Shown: one piece after another, positions 8,306-17,938 of the stretch
How positions within the stretch are numbered: position 1 is the first letter of the stretch
Layout: every line of letters begins with the position of its first letter
Assembly: GCA_903855945.1 (NCBI GenBank)
Contig: CAIOAK010000179.1
Location: 26,359 to 90,358, forward strand
Origin: an uncultured Anaeromyxobacter sp.
GTDB taxonomy: Bacteria > Myxococcota > Myxococcia > Myxococcales > Anaeromyxobacteraceae
Direction: 5' to 3'
Length of the DNA stretch: 64,000 bases
The notes under the pieces: generated by a model
What the model was told of the DNA's origin: nothing
Databases searched by the model: none
The model's input: only the letters and a program-made list of their open reading frames with translations
Translations under genes and position numbers: made by a program

Positions 8306-9129
8306 CGGTGGAACCACAGGGCGCAGGCGACCACCCAGGGGGCCACGAAGAGGACCGCGTCGATGCGGTCGAGCAGCCCTCCGTGCCCGGGGAGCACCTT
8401 GCCCGAGTCCTTCACACCGGCGGCCCGCTTCAGCATCGACTCGGAGAGGTCGCCGAGCGGGCCGAGGAGGGCCGCGCCTGCGCCCACCAGCGCGGCCGGG
8501 GCCACGCCCAGGTCGGGGAGGAACAGCCATTTCATTACCAGTGAACAAGCGACGCTCCCGGCGGCCCCGCCCCAGAACCCCTCCCAGGTCTTCTTGGGCG
8601 AGATGCGCGGCGCGAGGGGCCGTTTCCCGAGGAAACGGCCGGTGAAGTAGGCGAAGGTGTCGTTGGCCCAGGTCACGATGAAGAGCAGGACCACCCACTG
8701 CCAGCCGGCCCGCTCCCGCAGGGCCACCACCGAGGCCGGGAGCAGTCCGGCGTAGCCCCAGGCGAGCGCGGCCAGGCCGGCCGACCGGGGCGCCTCCGCG
8801 AGCTCCCCGCGCTGCAGCATGCTGGTGGCGAGGAGCGCCACCACGGCGCCCGCACCCACCACGCCGGCCCAGTCCTGGAACGGCTTCCCGCCGTCGCTCC
8901 AGAGCCAGGCCCCGATGGGGAAGAGCGCCGCGCCCACCACGCCGATCCAGCCGGTGGGGGAGATCCGCTTCTCGAACATCCAGATGAGCTCGCCGGCCGA
9001 GAGCGCCGCCGCCACCGCGATGAGCAGCGCGAACTGCCACTCCCCGAGCCAGGTCATCCAGACGGCCACCGGGAACAGGATCAGGGCGGTGACGACGCGG
9101 ACGGCGAGGTTGCGGTTCTGCTCTTTCAT
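8302..9129 (-). CDS. cdsA: Phosphatidate cytidylyltransferase (CDP-diglyceride synthase)
   Basis: 275 residues with about eight hydrophobic segments, an inner-membrane enzyme making CDP-diacylglycerol from phosphatidic acid and CTP. The CDP-diglyceride synthase signature is complete: SMLKRAAGVKDSGKVLPGHG followed by GLLDRIDA near the C-terminus. WANDTFAYFTGR and the basic PRISPKKTWEG loop are also typical. It follows uppS by six bases and overlaps dxr by four bases. Confidence 0.94.
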   Translation of the reverse strand: MKEQNRNLAVRVVTALILFPVAVWMTWLGEWQFALLIAVAAALSAGELIWMFEKRISPTGWIGVVGAALFPIGAWLWSDGGKPFQDWAGVVGAGAVVALLATSMLQRGELAEAPRSAGLAALAWGYAGLLPASVVALRERAGWQWVVLLFIVTWANDTFAYFTGRFLGKRPLAPRISPKKTWEGFWGGAAGSVACSLVMKWLFLPDLGVAPAALVGAGAALLGPLGDLSESMLKRAAGVKDSGKVLPGHGGLLDRIDAVLFVAPWVVACALWFHR

Positions 9130-9135
9130 CCGGGC

Positions 9136-9879
<744 letters not shown>

Positions 9880-9885
9880 GGGCGG

Positions 9886-9891
9886 CTTATA
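9886..9891 (-). promoter_or_regulatory. Putative -10 element of the uppS operon
   Basis: TATAAG on the minus strand, in an otherwise G-rich tract, six bases before the proposed GTG start of uppS. No convincing -35 is seen at 16-18 bases. It faces the kinase promoter at 9926-9955 on the other strand. Confidence 0.4.
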
Positions 9892-9925
9892 ACACGCCCC
9901 CCCCACGGGCTGGGGAGGGGGTGGT

Positions 9926-9955
9926 TTGACCCCGCGACCCCGCGACCTCTATCCT
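9926..9955 (+). promoter_or_regulatory. Putative promoter of the Ser/Thr kinase gene, predicted leaderless
   Basis: TTGACC (9926-9931), 18-base spacer, TATCCT (9950-9955). The GTG start of the kinase is only seven bases downstream, so transcription would begin at or near the start codon. No ribosome binding site is present, which agrees with a leaderless mRNA. Confidence 0.55.
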
Positions 9956-9962
9956 TTTCCCC

Positions 9963-11099
9963 GTGCCCCCGCGGTGTGTCGGCCCTTGGGAAATTCTCAC
10001 GGTCATCGGCCGAGGGGGGGTGGGGACTGTCTACCGCGCCCGCCACCTGCTCGACGGCATGCCCGCCGCGGTGAAGCTCCTGGGACCGGCCCCGGCGGTG
10101 GACGCCACGTCGGCCCGGCGGCTCGCGCGGGAGTTCGAGGTCCTCCGCGCGCTGGTGCACCCCAACATCGTCCGGGTCTTCGACGCCGGGCAGGTGGAGG
10201 GCTACTCATGGCTCGCGATGGAGCTGGTCGAGGGGCTCGACCTCCGGACGTACCTCGCTCCCCTGGTGGGCAGCCCCATCCTGGAGCTGCCATCCTTCCT
10301 CGCCTCCTCCCCGCCGGAGGGGGCGGAGGAGCCGGTCTTCGACATGGCGGCCTGGCTGCTCGAGCCGGAGACGCACGGGGATGCCGCGGCCCTCGTGTCC
10401 CGCCCCCCCCGCTCCGGGGTCGAGGACATCCGGGCCTTCGCCGACCTGATGGACGAGCCGGAGACGAACGACCGATCCGGCTCCTGGGCCCGGACGGCCG
10501 ATCCGCCCCGCGCGGTCGATCTGGCGGGCGGGGAGGAGCCGGAGCCCGAGGTCCCGTCGGTGGCCCTGACGCGCCTGCTCAACCGCCCGGAGCGGATGGC
10601 CCGGCTCCGCGACGTGCTCGGGCAGGTGATCGACGCGCTCGACTTCGTGCACGGCAAGGGGTTCATCCATCGCGATCTGAAGCCCTCCAACATCATGGTG
10701 GACGACACCCGGCGCGTCCGGATCATGGATTTCGGCCTCGTGAAGCAGCTCTCCGATGCGAGCGCGCTCACCCTCTCGGGACGCGTGGTCGGCACCTACC
10801 GGTACATGGCACCGGAGCAGGCTTCCGGGCGCGAGGTGGACCACCGCTCCGATCTCTGGAGTCTCGGGGTGATCCTCTACGAGCTCCTCGTGGGTCGTCC
10901 GCCCTTCCCCTCCTCCGTGCCCTCCGAACTCTGGAGGGAGATCACGTCGGTGGAGCCTCCGGCGATCCGGGAGATGAACCCCGCAGCCGACGTCGCCCTT
11001 GCGGCCGCAGCCGAGCGGCTGCTCCGGAAGGACCCCGCAGACCGCATCCAGACCGCCGCCGAGTTGCGGTCCGCCATCGTGGCGCCCGCAGAGGCCTGA
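9963..11099 (+). CDS. Ser/Thr protein kinase with a ~105-residue acidic insertion
   Basis: 378 residues from GTG. All Hanks motifs are present: GRGGVGTVYRA (16-26), invariant Lys38, HRDLKPSNIM, MDFG, GTYRYMAPEQ, and HRSDLWSLGVILYELL. Between the hinge (TYLAPL, to about 101) and the next helix (RMARLRDVLG, about 205) lies an acidic, Pro/Glu/Asp-rich insertion with no recognisable fold. No membrane helix or sensor domain is seen, so it is probably cytosolic. It heads a plus-strand group with an unknown protein and a DnaC-like ATPase, suggesting these are substrates or partners; this is inference from order only. Confidence 0.88.
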   Translation: MPPRCVGPWEILTVIGRGGVGTVYRARHLLDGMPAAVKLLGPAPAVDATSARRLAREFEVLRALVHPNIVRVFDAGQVEGYSWLAMELVEGLDLRTYLAPLVGSPILELPSFLASSPPEGAEEPVFDMAAWLLEPETHGDAAALVSRPPRSGVEDIRAFADLMDEPETNDRSGSWARTADPPRAVDLAGGEEPEPEVPSVALTRLLNRPERMARLRDVLGQVIDALDFVHGKGFIHRDLKPSNIMVDDTRRVRIMDFGLVKQLSDASALTLSGRVVGTYRYMAPEQASGREVDHRSDLWSLGVILYELLVGRPPFPSSVPSELWREITSVEPPAIREMNPAADVALAAAAERLLRKDPADRIQTAAELRSAIVAPAEA

Positions 11100-11124
11100 C
11101 AGATCGGACCGCTAGGCTCCGGAC

Positions 11125-11790
11125 GTGTCGCTCATCCCCGCCGGGTCCTTCTCCTACACCGCCCTCGTCTCCGAGTTCTTCCTCCAGCTCCGGGGGGCGG
11201 GGATCCTGCTCTCCCCGCTCGACCTGGAGCTGGTGGCGGAATGGGAGCGCCGGGGCGTCCCGGCGCAGGTGGTGTGCCGCGGGATGCGACGGGGGTGGGA
11301 CGTGCTCGTCGAGGAGCGCGCGCCGGGCGCGGCCCCTCCCCGCTCGCTCCGCGCACTCCGCGGCTTCGTCGAGGAGGAATGGCGCGCCTACCGCGAGGGG
11401 CGGGTCGGGGACGGCGGCGCCCGGGGTCCCGAGGCCGACGCGGCGCGCGCCCGCCTGGCCGATGCCCGTGCGCGGCTCGGCGAGGCGGAGGGCGCGGCCG
11501 ACGGGGAGCGGGCCCTCGGGTACCGGGAGGCTGCGGCGCTCCTGCCGGAGGAACCCGTGGCGCTCGACGAGCTGGAGCGGGCCTTCTCCCGCGCCGACGA
11601 CCGGATCCTGCACCGGTGGATCCGGTCGCTCCCCCGGCCGGAGCGCGCGGCTCTCGGCCCGCGCTGCCGGCTCCTCGCCGGCGAGCGAACGCGCCGCGCG
11701 CGACGCTCCTCCTACCGCCACACCCTCCGCACCCACCTCTTCGAGGCTGCACGGCGGGCGGGGATACTCTGCCTTCGCGGGACCGTGTAG
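11125..11790 (+). CDS. Unknown protein next to the DnaC-like ATPase
   Basis: 221 residues from GTG; no family recognised with certainty. The N-terminus (SYTALVSEFFLQLRG, SPLDLELVAEWERRGVP) looks like a helical winged-helix-like segment, followed by an Arg/Ala/Glu-rich helical middle and a basic C-terminus (TRRARRSSYRHTLRTH). Codon use is strongly GC3, so it is a real gene. It lies 13 bases before the DnaC-like gene. By position it could be a DnaD/replication-initiation partner of that helicase-loader-like ATPase; this is weak inference. TAGGCT at 11113-11118 lies six bases before the start. Confidence 0.6.
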   Translation: MSLIPAGSFSYTALVSEFFLQLRGAGILLSPLDLELVAEWERRGVPAQVVCRGMRRGWDVLVEERAPGAAPPRSLRALRGFVEEEWRAYREGRVGDGGARGPEADAARARLADARARLGEAEGAADGERALGYREAAALLPEEPVALDELERAFSRADDRILHRWIRSLPRPERAALGPRCRLLAGERTRRARRSSYRHTLRTHLFEAARRAGILCLRGTV

Positions 11791-11803
11791 ACTCCGCCGC
11801 CCG

Positions 11804-12685
11804 ATGGCCGAAAAACCCGACAGCAGCGCCGCCTGCAAGGAGTGCGGCGGGGCGGGCTACGTGGTCGAGCAGGTGGTCGGCTCCCCGGCCCGCGCGCGGC
11901 GATGCGCCTGCCAGGCCACCTGCCCCCGCTGCGGCGGGAGCGGCTACTTCATGGTGACCTCGGGGCCGGGGCGGGTCGCCCAGGCCTGCGATTGCCGCCA
12001 CCTCGACCAGCGCATCGCCACCTTCAACGCGGCCGCCATCCCGGCCGCCGTCGCCCGGGCCTCCTTCGAGAACTTCCGGCCCTGGTCCCAGAGCCAGTCG
12101 AAGGCCCGGGCCGCCTGCGAGAACTTCGCCCACCAGGTCCGGTCCGACCGGGCCAGCCGGGGAGTGCTGCTGCACGGGAAGCCGGGCTGCGGGAAGACCC
12201 ATCTCCTGGCCGCGTCGCTGCGCTGGCTGGCGCTCGAGAAGGGTGTCTCCTGCCGCTACGTCGAGTTCATGCTGCTCCTCTCGGACATCCGCGCGGGGTT
12301 CGGCTCGAACCGCGGCCACATGGAGATCCTGGGGCCGCTCGCGAACGTCCCGGTGCTCGCCATCGACGAGCTGGGCAAGGAGCGGGGCACCGAGTGGGAG
12401 CGGTCGATGCTCGACGAGCTCATCAGCCGCCGCTACAACGCCGGCCTCACCACCATCTTCGCCACCAATTACCCGCGCGACCCGCAGCCGGTCCCGGTGC
12501 CGGTGGGCGGCAAGCACCACACCGCGTCGAAGGAGTTCCAGCGCGACGCCGAGGTGCTCAGCCTGGAGGAGCGGGTCGGCCAGCGCATCTACTCCCGCCT
12601 GAACGAGATGTGCGACTTCGTCCAGCTCGAGGGTCCCGACTACCGCAAGGACGCCGAGCCGGGCCGCGGGTCCTTCTGGAGGTAG
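11804..12685 (+). CDS. DnaC/IstB-like AAA+ ATPase with N-terminal zinc-binding knuckles
   Basis: 293 residues. The N-terminal ~75 residues hold CxxC pairs of DnaJ zinc-finger style (CKECGGAGY, CPRCGGSGY) and further CAC and CDC cysteines. The AAA+ core follows: Walker A GKPGCGKTH (about 124-132), Walker B VLAIDELG (about 185), sensor-1 region TTIFATNYP, and VGQRIYSRLNEMC with the Arg finger typical of DnaC/DnaI helicase loaders. No transposase gene is nearby, so a chromosomal helicase-loader role fits better than IS21 IstB. The unknown gene upstream is 13 bases away; SDR follows 8 bases later. Confidence 0.82.
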   Translation: MAEKPDSSAACKECGGAGYVVEQVVGSPARARRCACQATCPRCGGSGYFMVTSGPGRVAQACDCRHLDQRIATFNAAAIPAAVARASFENFRPWSQSQSKARAACENFAHQVRSDRASRGVLLHGKPGCGKTHLLAASLRWLALEKGVSCRYVEFMLLLSDIRAGFGSNRGHMEILGPLANVPVLAIDELGKERGTEWERSMLDELISRRYNAGLTTIFATNYPRDPQPVPVPVGGKHHTASKEFQRDAEVLSLEERVGQRIYSRLNEMCDFVQLEGPDYRKDAEPGRGSFWR

Positions 12686-12693
12686 GGGCGCGC

Positions 12694-13488
12694 ATGGCCG
12701 GATTCGAGGGACGGATCGCGCTGGTCACGGGCGCCGGGTCGGGCATCGGCCGGGCGGCGGCGCTGCGGCTGGCGCGGGACGGGGCGATCGTCGTCGCGAC
12801 CGACGTGCGGGGGGACGCGGCGCGGGAGACCGCCCTGCTCGCAGGGTCCGGTGCGGTCGCGCTGGAGCTGGACGTCCGCGATCCCGCGTCGTGGGAGCGC
12901 GTCCTCGCGTCGCTGCCGGCGGCGCCGCTGGGCGTGCTGGTGAACGGTGCGGGCGTGACCGGCCTCGGGGCGGGGGCGGGGGCGGCGGCGCAGGACCCGG
13001 AGACGCTGTCGCTCGAGACGCTCCGGGCCGTACTGGCCGTGAACCTCGAGGGGGTGGTGCTGGGATGCCGGTACGCGATCCGCGCCATGCGCGAGCGGGG
13101 CGGCAGCATCGTCAACGTCTCCTCCCGGGCCGGGTCGATCGGGGTTCCGGGGGCGGTCGCCTACGGGGCGAGCAAGGCCGCGGTGGGGAGCGTCACCCGC
13201 TCGGTCGCGCTCCACTGCGCCGGAGCCGGCCTCGCGGTGCGGTGCAACGCGGTGGTTCCCGGCGCCATCGACACGCCGATGTGGGGGGCGCTCCTGGGGG
13301 ACGGGCCGGACCGGGCGGAGCGGGCCGCGCGGGTGGGCGCGGAGGTGCCCCTCGGGAGGATGGGGACCGCCGAAGAGGTGGCCGAGGCCATCGCATGGCT
13401 GGCGTCGGACGGCGCGGCCTACGTCACCGGGACGGAGATCGTGGTGGATGGAGGAATGGCGGCGGGACCGGTGGCGCGGCGGGGGTGA
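12694..13488 (+). CDS. SDR-family oxidoreductase
   Basis: 264 residues of the classical short-chain dehydrogenase family: cofactor motif TGAGSGIGRA (13-22), Asp at the end of beta-2 (ATDVRG), NGAG, catalytic Ser in VNVSSRAGS, YGASKAA with the catalytic Tyr and Lys, PGAIDTPM, and the C-terminal YVTGTEIVVDGGM. Substrate cannot be read from sequence; the pattern is that of FabG-like or 3-oxoacyl/steroid dehydrogenases. It has Asp after beta-2, which favours NAD. It starts eight bases after the DnaC-like gene. Confidence 0.88.
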   Translation: MAGFEGRIALVTGAGSGIGRAAALRLARDGAIVVATDVRGDAARETALLAGSGAVALELDVRDPASWERVLASLPAAPLGVLVNGAGVTGLGAGAGAAAQDPETLSLETLRAVLAVNLEGVVLGCRYAIRAMRERGGSIVNVSSRAGSIGVPGAVAYGASKAAVGSVTRSVALHCAGAGLAVRCNAVVPGAIDTPMWGALLGDGPDRAERAARVGAEVPLGRMGTAEEVAEAIAWLASDGAAYVTGTEIVVDGGMAAGPVARRG

Positions 13489-13546
13489 AGCGCGCCGTGA
13501 TGGAGCGGTACACGGGGCCGGCGGGCGTACGCGAGCCCTGCGCCGC

Positions 13547-14731
13547 CTACTTCGTAGACGGCGCTGTGGGGACCAGCCTCCGGTGCAGCAACCGCACCGC
13601 GTCGGGCGCGCGGGCCGCCGCGCAGAAGGCCGTGACCCGGAGCGGCGTCGCCAGCACGGCGCGCGGCTCCTCCCCCACCTCCCGCAGCGCCGCGACCACG
13701 TCGAGGAGCAGCCCCGGTCCCGCACCGGCACGTGAACCCACCACCGAGACCGACCCGGCGTCGCGGTCGTCCACCGCCGCGTCGGGCACCGCGGCGACGA
13801 GATCGCCGCGCGCGGCCGGCCACTCGTGCACGTTGTCGAGCGGGATCACGAGGAGCGCCCGCCCGCCGAGCGCGGCGACCTCCACCGGCGTCGCGCCGCG
13901 ACGCCCGAGCGCCGCGATGGCCGGAGCGAGCCCTCCCCAGGGCAGCTCCACGAGCGCGAGCCCCTTCTGCGAGGTCACGCCGGCGACCCGGTCGCCCGGA
14001 GCGGCGTGCCCCCGCACCACCGTCTCGGCGGCCGAACCCGACGTCGCGCGCGCGTGGATGGCGATCCCCTTCTGGCGCGCGAACTCCACGGCGTCGGCGT
14101 TCAGCACCTTGGCCCCCGCCCGCGCCAGCTCCTGCATCTCCTCGTAGGAGATCTCGTCGAGGCGGCGCGGGTTCTCGACCACCCGCGGATCGGCCGTGTA
14201 GACGCCATCCACGTCGGAATAGATCTCGCAGTCGGCGCCCAGCGACGCCGCCAGGGCGACCGCGGTGGTGTCCGAGCCTCCCCGGCCGAGCGTCGTCACC
14301 TCCTTGCGGGGCGACACGCCCTGGAAGCCCGCCACGATCACCACCCTTCCCCGGTCGAGCTCCTCCCACACCCGAACCGGCCTCACCTCGACGATGCGTG
14401 CGGAGGCGTGCTGTTCGTCGGTGAGGATCCCGGCCTGGCTCCCGGTGAAGCTCACCGCCGGGACGCCCAGGTCCTCGAGCGCCATGGCGAGCAGCGCCAT
14501 CGAGATCCGCTCGCCGGCCGTGAGGAGCATGTCGAGCTCCCGGCGCGCCGGGCTCGGGGAGACCTTGCGGGCGAGGGCGAGCAGCTCGTCGGTGGTCTTG
14601 CCCATGGCCGAGACGACGACGCAGATCCGCCGGCCGTCCCGCCGGGCGGCGGCCACCCGCTCCGCCACCTTGCGCACCTTCTCCACGTCGGCCACCGACG
14701 AACCACCGAACTTCTGCACCACCACTTCCAT
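13547..14731 (-). CDS. lysC: Aspartate kinase
   Basis: 394 residues. It phosphorylates aspartate, the first step to lysine, threonine, methionine and diaminopimelate. KFGGSSVAD (7-15), [51 protein letters not shown] and [16 protein letters not shown] are the kinase motifs. The C-terminal part carries two ACT-like segments, but the last is divergent and Ala-rich, so feedback control may differ. RBS GGAGG lies before the ATG, with a TAGGAT box further up. It faces the plus-strand ABC operon. Confidence 0.92.
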   Translation of the reverse strand: MEVVVQKFGGSSVADVEKVRKVAERVAAARRDGRRICVVVSAMGKTTDELLALARKVSPSPARRELDMLLTAGERISMALLAMALEDLGVPAVSFTGSQAGILTDEQHASARIVEVRPVRVWEELDRGRVVIVAGFQGVSPRKEVTTLGRGGSDTTAVALAASLGADCEIYSDVDGVYTADPRVVENPRRLDEISYEEMQELARAGAKVLNADAVEFARQKGIAIHARATSGSAAETVVRGHAAPGDRVAGVTSQKGLALVELPWGGLAPAIAALGRRGATPVEVAALGGRALLVIPLDNVHEWPAARGDLVAAVPDAAVDDRDAGSVSVVGSRAGAGPGLLLDVVAALREVGEEPRAVLATPLRVTAFCAAARAPDAVRLLHRRLVPTAPSTK

Positions 14732-14850
14732 CGCGTGCCTCCGCCCCTTCCGGGCCCGGGGATCCTAGCACCGCGCCGGCCGGCTCCTTGACAGGGATCG
14801 CACCGGACGCGATGGTCGTCCGGGCGGCGTACGGCGTGCGGAGGGCGCGG

Positions 14851-15594
14851 ATGATCGAGGTCAGCGGTCTCACCAGGCGCTTCCGCGAACGGACCGCCGT
14901 CCAGGACCTCACCTTCTCCATCGGTCGGGGCGCGGTCGTGGGGCTGCTCGGACCGAACGGCGCCGGAAAGACCACCACCCTCCGCCTCCTCACCGGCTTC
15001 CTGCCCCCCTCGGCGGGCACGGTGCGCGTGGCCGGCTTCGACGTCTTCGAGCAGCCCATGGAGGCCCGCCGGCGCATCGGCTACCTGCCCGAGATCCCGC
15101 CTCTCTACGACGGCATGACCGTGCGCGAGCAGCTCCGCTTCGCGGCCGACCTGAAGGGGCTGCCGCGCGCGCGCGTCCGCGAGGAGGTCGAGCGGGTGGC
15201 CGGCCTCACCAGCGTGGATGGCGTCCTCGACCGGCTCACCGCCAACCTCTCCAAGGGATTCCGGCAGCGGGTCGGCATCGCCCAGGCGCTGGTGGGCGAC
15301 CCCGATGTGCTCATCCTCGACGAGCCCACCGTGGGGCTCGACCCCATCCAGATCCGGGAGGTGCGCGACCTCATCCGATCGCTCGGCGGCCGCCACACCG
15401 TGCTCCTCTCCTCCCACCTGCTGCCCGAGGTGGCCATGACCTGCTCCCAGGTGATCGTCCTGAACGAGGGGCGGCTCGTCGGCTTCGACACCCTGGACGG
15501 GCTCGTCGCCCGCCACCTCCCCGGACGGCGCGTCACCGTCCACGACATCGCCTTCCTGGAGGAGATCTTCGGGAAGCTCGTCACCCCCGCCTGA
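14851..15594 (+). CDS. ABC transporter ATP-binding protein (GldA/NatA-like)
   Basis: 247 residues from ATG 14851, chosen for GGAGGG six bases upstream; the frame is open 21 codons earlier but without a ribosome site. Walker A GPNGAGKTT, Q-loop region GYLPEIPPLYDGMTV, signature LSKGFRQRVG and Walker B VLILDEPTVGLD are all intact. It resembles the ATPases paired with GldF/GldG-type permeases. First gene of a four-gene operon (ATPase, permease, GldG-like, DUF4340) for an ABC-2-type exporter. TTGACA at 14788-14793 is a possible -35, without a good -10. Confidence 0.88.
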   Translation: MIEVSGLTRRFRERTAVQDLTFSIGRGAVVGLLGPNGAGKTTTLRLLTGFLPPSAGTVRVAGFDVFEQPMEARRRIGYLPEIPPLYDGMTVREQLRFAADLKGLPRARVREEVERVAGLTSVDGVLDRLTANLSKGFRQRVGIAQALVGDPDVLILDEPTVGLDPIQIREVRDLIRSLGGRHTVLLSSHLLPEVAMTCSQVIVLNEGRLVGFDTLDGLVARHLPGRRVTVHDIAFLEEIFGKLVTPA

Positions 15595-15600
15595 GACCCC

Positions 15601-16404
15601 GTGCGCGCCACCCTCGCCATCGCCCGGAAGGAACTCTCCACCTACTTCACCACGCCCGTCGCCTGGGTGGTGCTGGTGGTGGTCGCCTTCTTCTCGGCCC
15701 AGGTCTTCGCCGGCGCGCTGGACGGCTTCCGGCTCCTCACCAGCCGGGCCGGCGAGATCCCCGGGGGCGCCGCGCTGCTCGACCGGGTGAACCTCACCGA
15801 CGCCGTGGTGGCGCGCCTCCTCGCCTCGGTCGGGCTCCTCCTCGTCATCGCCACCCCGTTCCTCTCCATGCGGCTCGTGGCCGAGGAACGTCGCTCCGGG
15901 ACCTTCGAGCTGCTCATGACCTCCCCGGTCCACCCCGCCGAGATCATCGCCGGGAAGTACCTGGCGGCGCTCGGGGTGCTCGCGGCGGCGCTGGCGCTCG
16001 TGACCCTGCTCCCGGCGTCGCTCACCCTCGTCGCCCGGGGCGCGCAGGGCGGGAGCGCCGTGGAGTGGCCCACCGTCGCCGCCGGGTTGCTCGGCCTCTT
16101 CCTCCTCGGGGCCGCGGCGCTCGCCGTGGGGCTGGCCTTCTCGGCGCTCGTGGCCACGCCGGTCGTGGCGGCGCTGCTCTCGCTCCTCGTGCTGCTCGGA
16201 CTGTGGCTCGCCGGGATGTTCACTGTGGGTGCTGGCAGCGCCGCGCGGAACCTGGCCAGCGGGCTCTCCCTCTCCGAGCACCTCGCCCCCTTCCTCCAGG
16301 GGCGCATCGCGCTCGCCGACGTCGTCTACTTCCTCTCCCTCGTCGCCCTCGGCCTCTTCGTGGCCGAGCGGGCCGTCGAGGGGCGCCGGTGGGGCGGCGC
16401 ATGA
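15601..16404 (+). CDS. ABC-2 permease, GldF-like
   Basis: 267 residues from GTG, six bases after the ATPase gene. It opens with the characteristic IARKELSTYFTTPVAWVVL, followed by about six membrane helices, and contains RLVAEERRSGTFELLMTSPV, a hallmark of GldF/NosY-type ABC-2 permeases, before the IIAGKYLAA helix. It probably forms the membrane part with the ATPase at 14851. It overlaps the GldG-like gene by four bases (ATGA), so subunits are probably made in step. Confidence 0.85.
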   Translation: MRATLAIARKELSTYFTTPVAWVVLVVVAFFSAQVFAGALDGFRLLTSRAGEIPGGAALLDRVNLTDAVVARLLASVGLLLVIATPFLSMRLVAEERRSGTFELLMTSPVHPAEIIAGKYLAALGVLAAALALVTLLPASLTLVARGAQGGSAVEWPTVAAGLLGLFLLGAAALAVGLAFSALVATPVVAALLSLLVLLGLWLAGMFTVGAGSAARNLASGLSLSEHLAPFLQGRIALADVVYFLSLVALGLFVAERAVEGRRWGGA

Positions 16405-17936
16405 AGCGCCCCCTCGCCGCCCGCATCCTCCTCGCCGCTGGTCTCCTCCTGCTCGCGTCCGCGGTGGTGACGCTGCTGCTCGGCGATGCGCGTCTGCTCG
16501 TCGGGAAGCTGGCGCTGGGCGTCGCCGCCCTGGCCGCGGGCGCGCTCCTCTCCGGACGGGACGGGCTCTCCCGGTCGCTCCGGGGGCGCGGGACCCACTT
16601 CGCCGCGGTCACCGCCGCGTCCGGACTGCTGCTCGCCGCCTCCCTGGGCGTGGCCGGCTGGCTGGCCCACCGGCGTCCGCTGGCGCTCGACGTGACCGGG
16701 CAGGAGCTCCACACCCTCTCCCCCGACACGGTGCGGACCCTCGCGGCGCTGCCCCGGGACGTGGAGGTGCTGGCCTTCTACCGGCCGGACGACGCCGCCC
16801 ACGCCCCGGCGCTGGACCTGCTGCGCCGCTTCGCCGAGCAGGGCCCCCGGCTCCGCTTCGAGCTCATCGACCCGTACCGCGCGCCCGAGCTCGTGCGGCG
16901 CCACCAGATCTCGGAGTCGGGGACGCGGGTGGTGGTGGCCCCCGGACCGGGAGAGGCCCGGCTGCGCGAGCTCACGGAGGAGTCGCTCACGAACGCGCTC
17001 GTGCGCATCTCCCACCCGGACCGGCCGCGCGTCTATTTCACCCAGGGTCACGGAGAGCCCTCGCCGACCGACGCGGCGCGCCCGGGCTGGTCGCTGGCGG
17101 CGCGGGCGCTCGCGCGGGAGAACCTGGAGCTCGTCCCGCTGCAGCTCCGGGGGACCGGCGAGGTGCCGGCCGACGCGGCTGCGGTCCTGGTGGTGGGCCC
17201 CCGCCGCCCCTTCCTCGATCCGGAGGTGGCGACGCTCCAGGCCTACGCGCGGCGCGGCGGCCACCTGGGGATCTTCCTCGAGCCGGAGCTGGACCCGGGG
17301 CTCGACCCCGTGCTGGCCGGGCTGGGCATCGAGGCCGGGAACGACATGATCGTCGACCCGAGCCCGACCGCGCGCCTCGCCGGTGCGACGCCGGCCATGC
17401 CGATCCTCCGCGCCACCACCGCCCACCCGGTGAGCACCCCGCTCGCCGACGTGGGCGTGGTCTTCCCGACCGCCCGATCCCTCGTCGCGCGGCGGGGCGC
17501 ACCGGCCCGGGCCGTGCCGCTCGTGCTCACCTCCGAGAGCGCCTGGGCGGAGACCGACCTCGGGTCGGTCTTCGCGGGCACCGCCCGGCTGGACGAGGGG
17601 GAGAAGGTGGGCCCCGTCCCGCTCGCGATGGCCGTCTCCTGGCCCGTCCCGGGCGACCCGCCGCGCGAGTTCCGGGCCATCGTGGCGGGCGACTCCGACT
17701 TCCTGACGAACGGCTACCTCCACCTCCTCGGCAACCAGGACTTCCTCCTCTCGGCGGTGAACTGGCTCGCCGAGCGGGACGACCGCATCCCCATCCGGCC
17801 CCGCAACCGGGAGGCCTCCCGCCTCACGCTCACCGAGGCACAGGCCTCCACGCTCAAGTTCGTGGCCATCGACGTGGTGCCGCTCGCGCTGCTCCTCGTC
17901 GGCATCGCCGTCTGGCTGTCGCGCAGGGAGCGCTGA
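16401..17936 (+). CDS. GldG-like ABC auxiliary protein
   Basis: 511 residues: two N-terminal membrane helices, a further helix about residue 70-90, then a large soluble domain beginning LDVTGQELHTLSPDTVRTLAALPRD, the start typical of the GldG/ABC_transp_aux family. PRVYFTQGHGEPSPTD and VLVVGPRRPFLDPEV are characteristic GATase-like segments; the C-terminus has one more helix and WLSRRER. In Bacteroidetes GldFG is needed for gliding; in other phyla the role is unproven. Operon position between the permease and a DUF4340 protein is the usual one. Confidence 0.85.
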   Translation: MKRPLAARILLAAGLLLLASAVVTLLLGDARLLVGKLALGVAALAAGALLSGRDGLSRSLRGRGTHFAAVTAASGLLLAASLGVAGWLAHRRPLALDVTGQELHTLSPDTVRTLAALPRDVEVLAFYRPDDAAHAPALDLLRRFAEQGPRLRFELIDPYRAPELVRRHQISESGTRVVVAPGPGEARLRELTEESLTNALVRISHPDRPRVYFTQGHGEPSPTDAARPGWSLAARALARENLELVPLQLRGTGEVPADAAAVLVVGPRRPFLDPEVATLQAYARRGGHLGIFLEPELDPGLDPVLAGLGIEAGNDMIVDPSPTARLAGATPAMPILRATTAHPVSTPLADVGVVFPTARSLVARRGAPARAVPLVLTSESAWAETDLGSVFAGTARLDEGEKVGPVPLAMAVSWPVPGDPPREFRAIVAGDSDFLTNGYLHLLGNQDFLLSAVNWLAERDDRIPIRPRNREASRLTLTEAQASTLKFVAIDVVPLALLLVGIAVWLSRRER

Positions 17937-17938
17937 GC

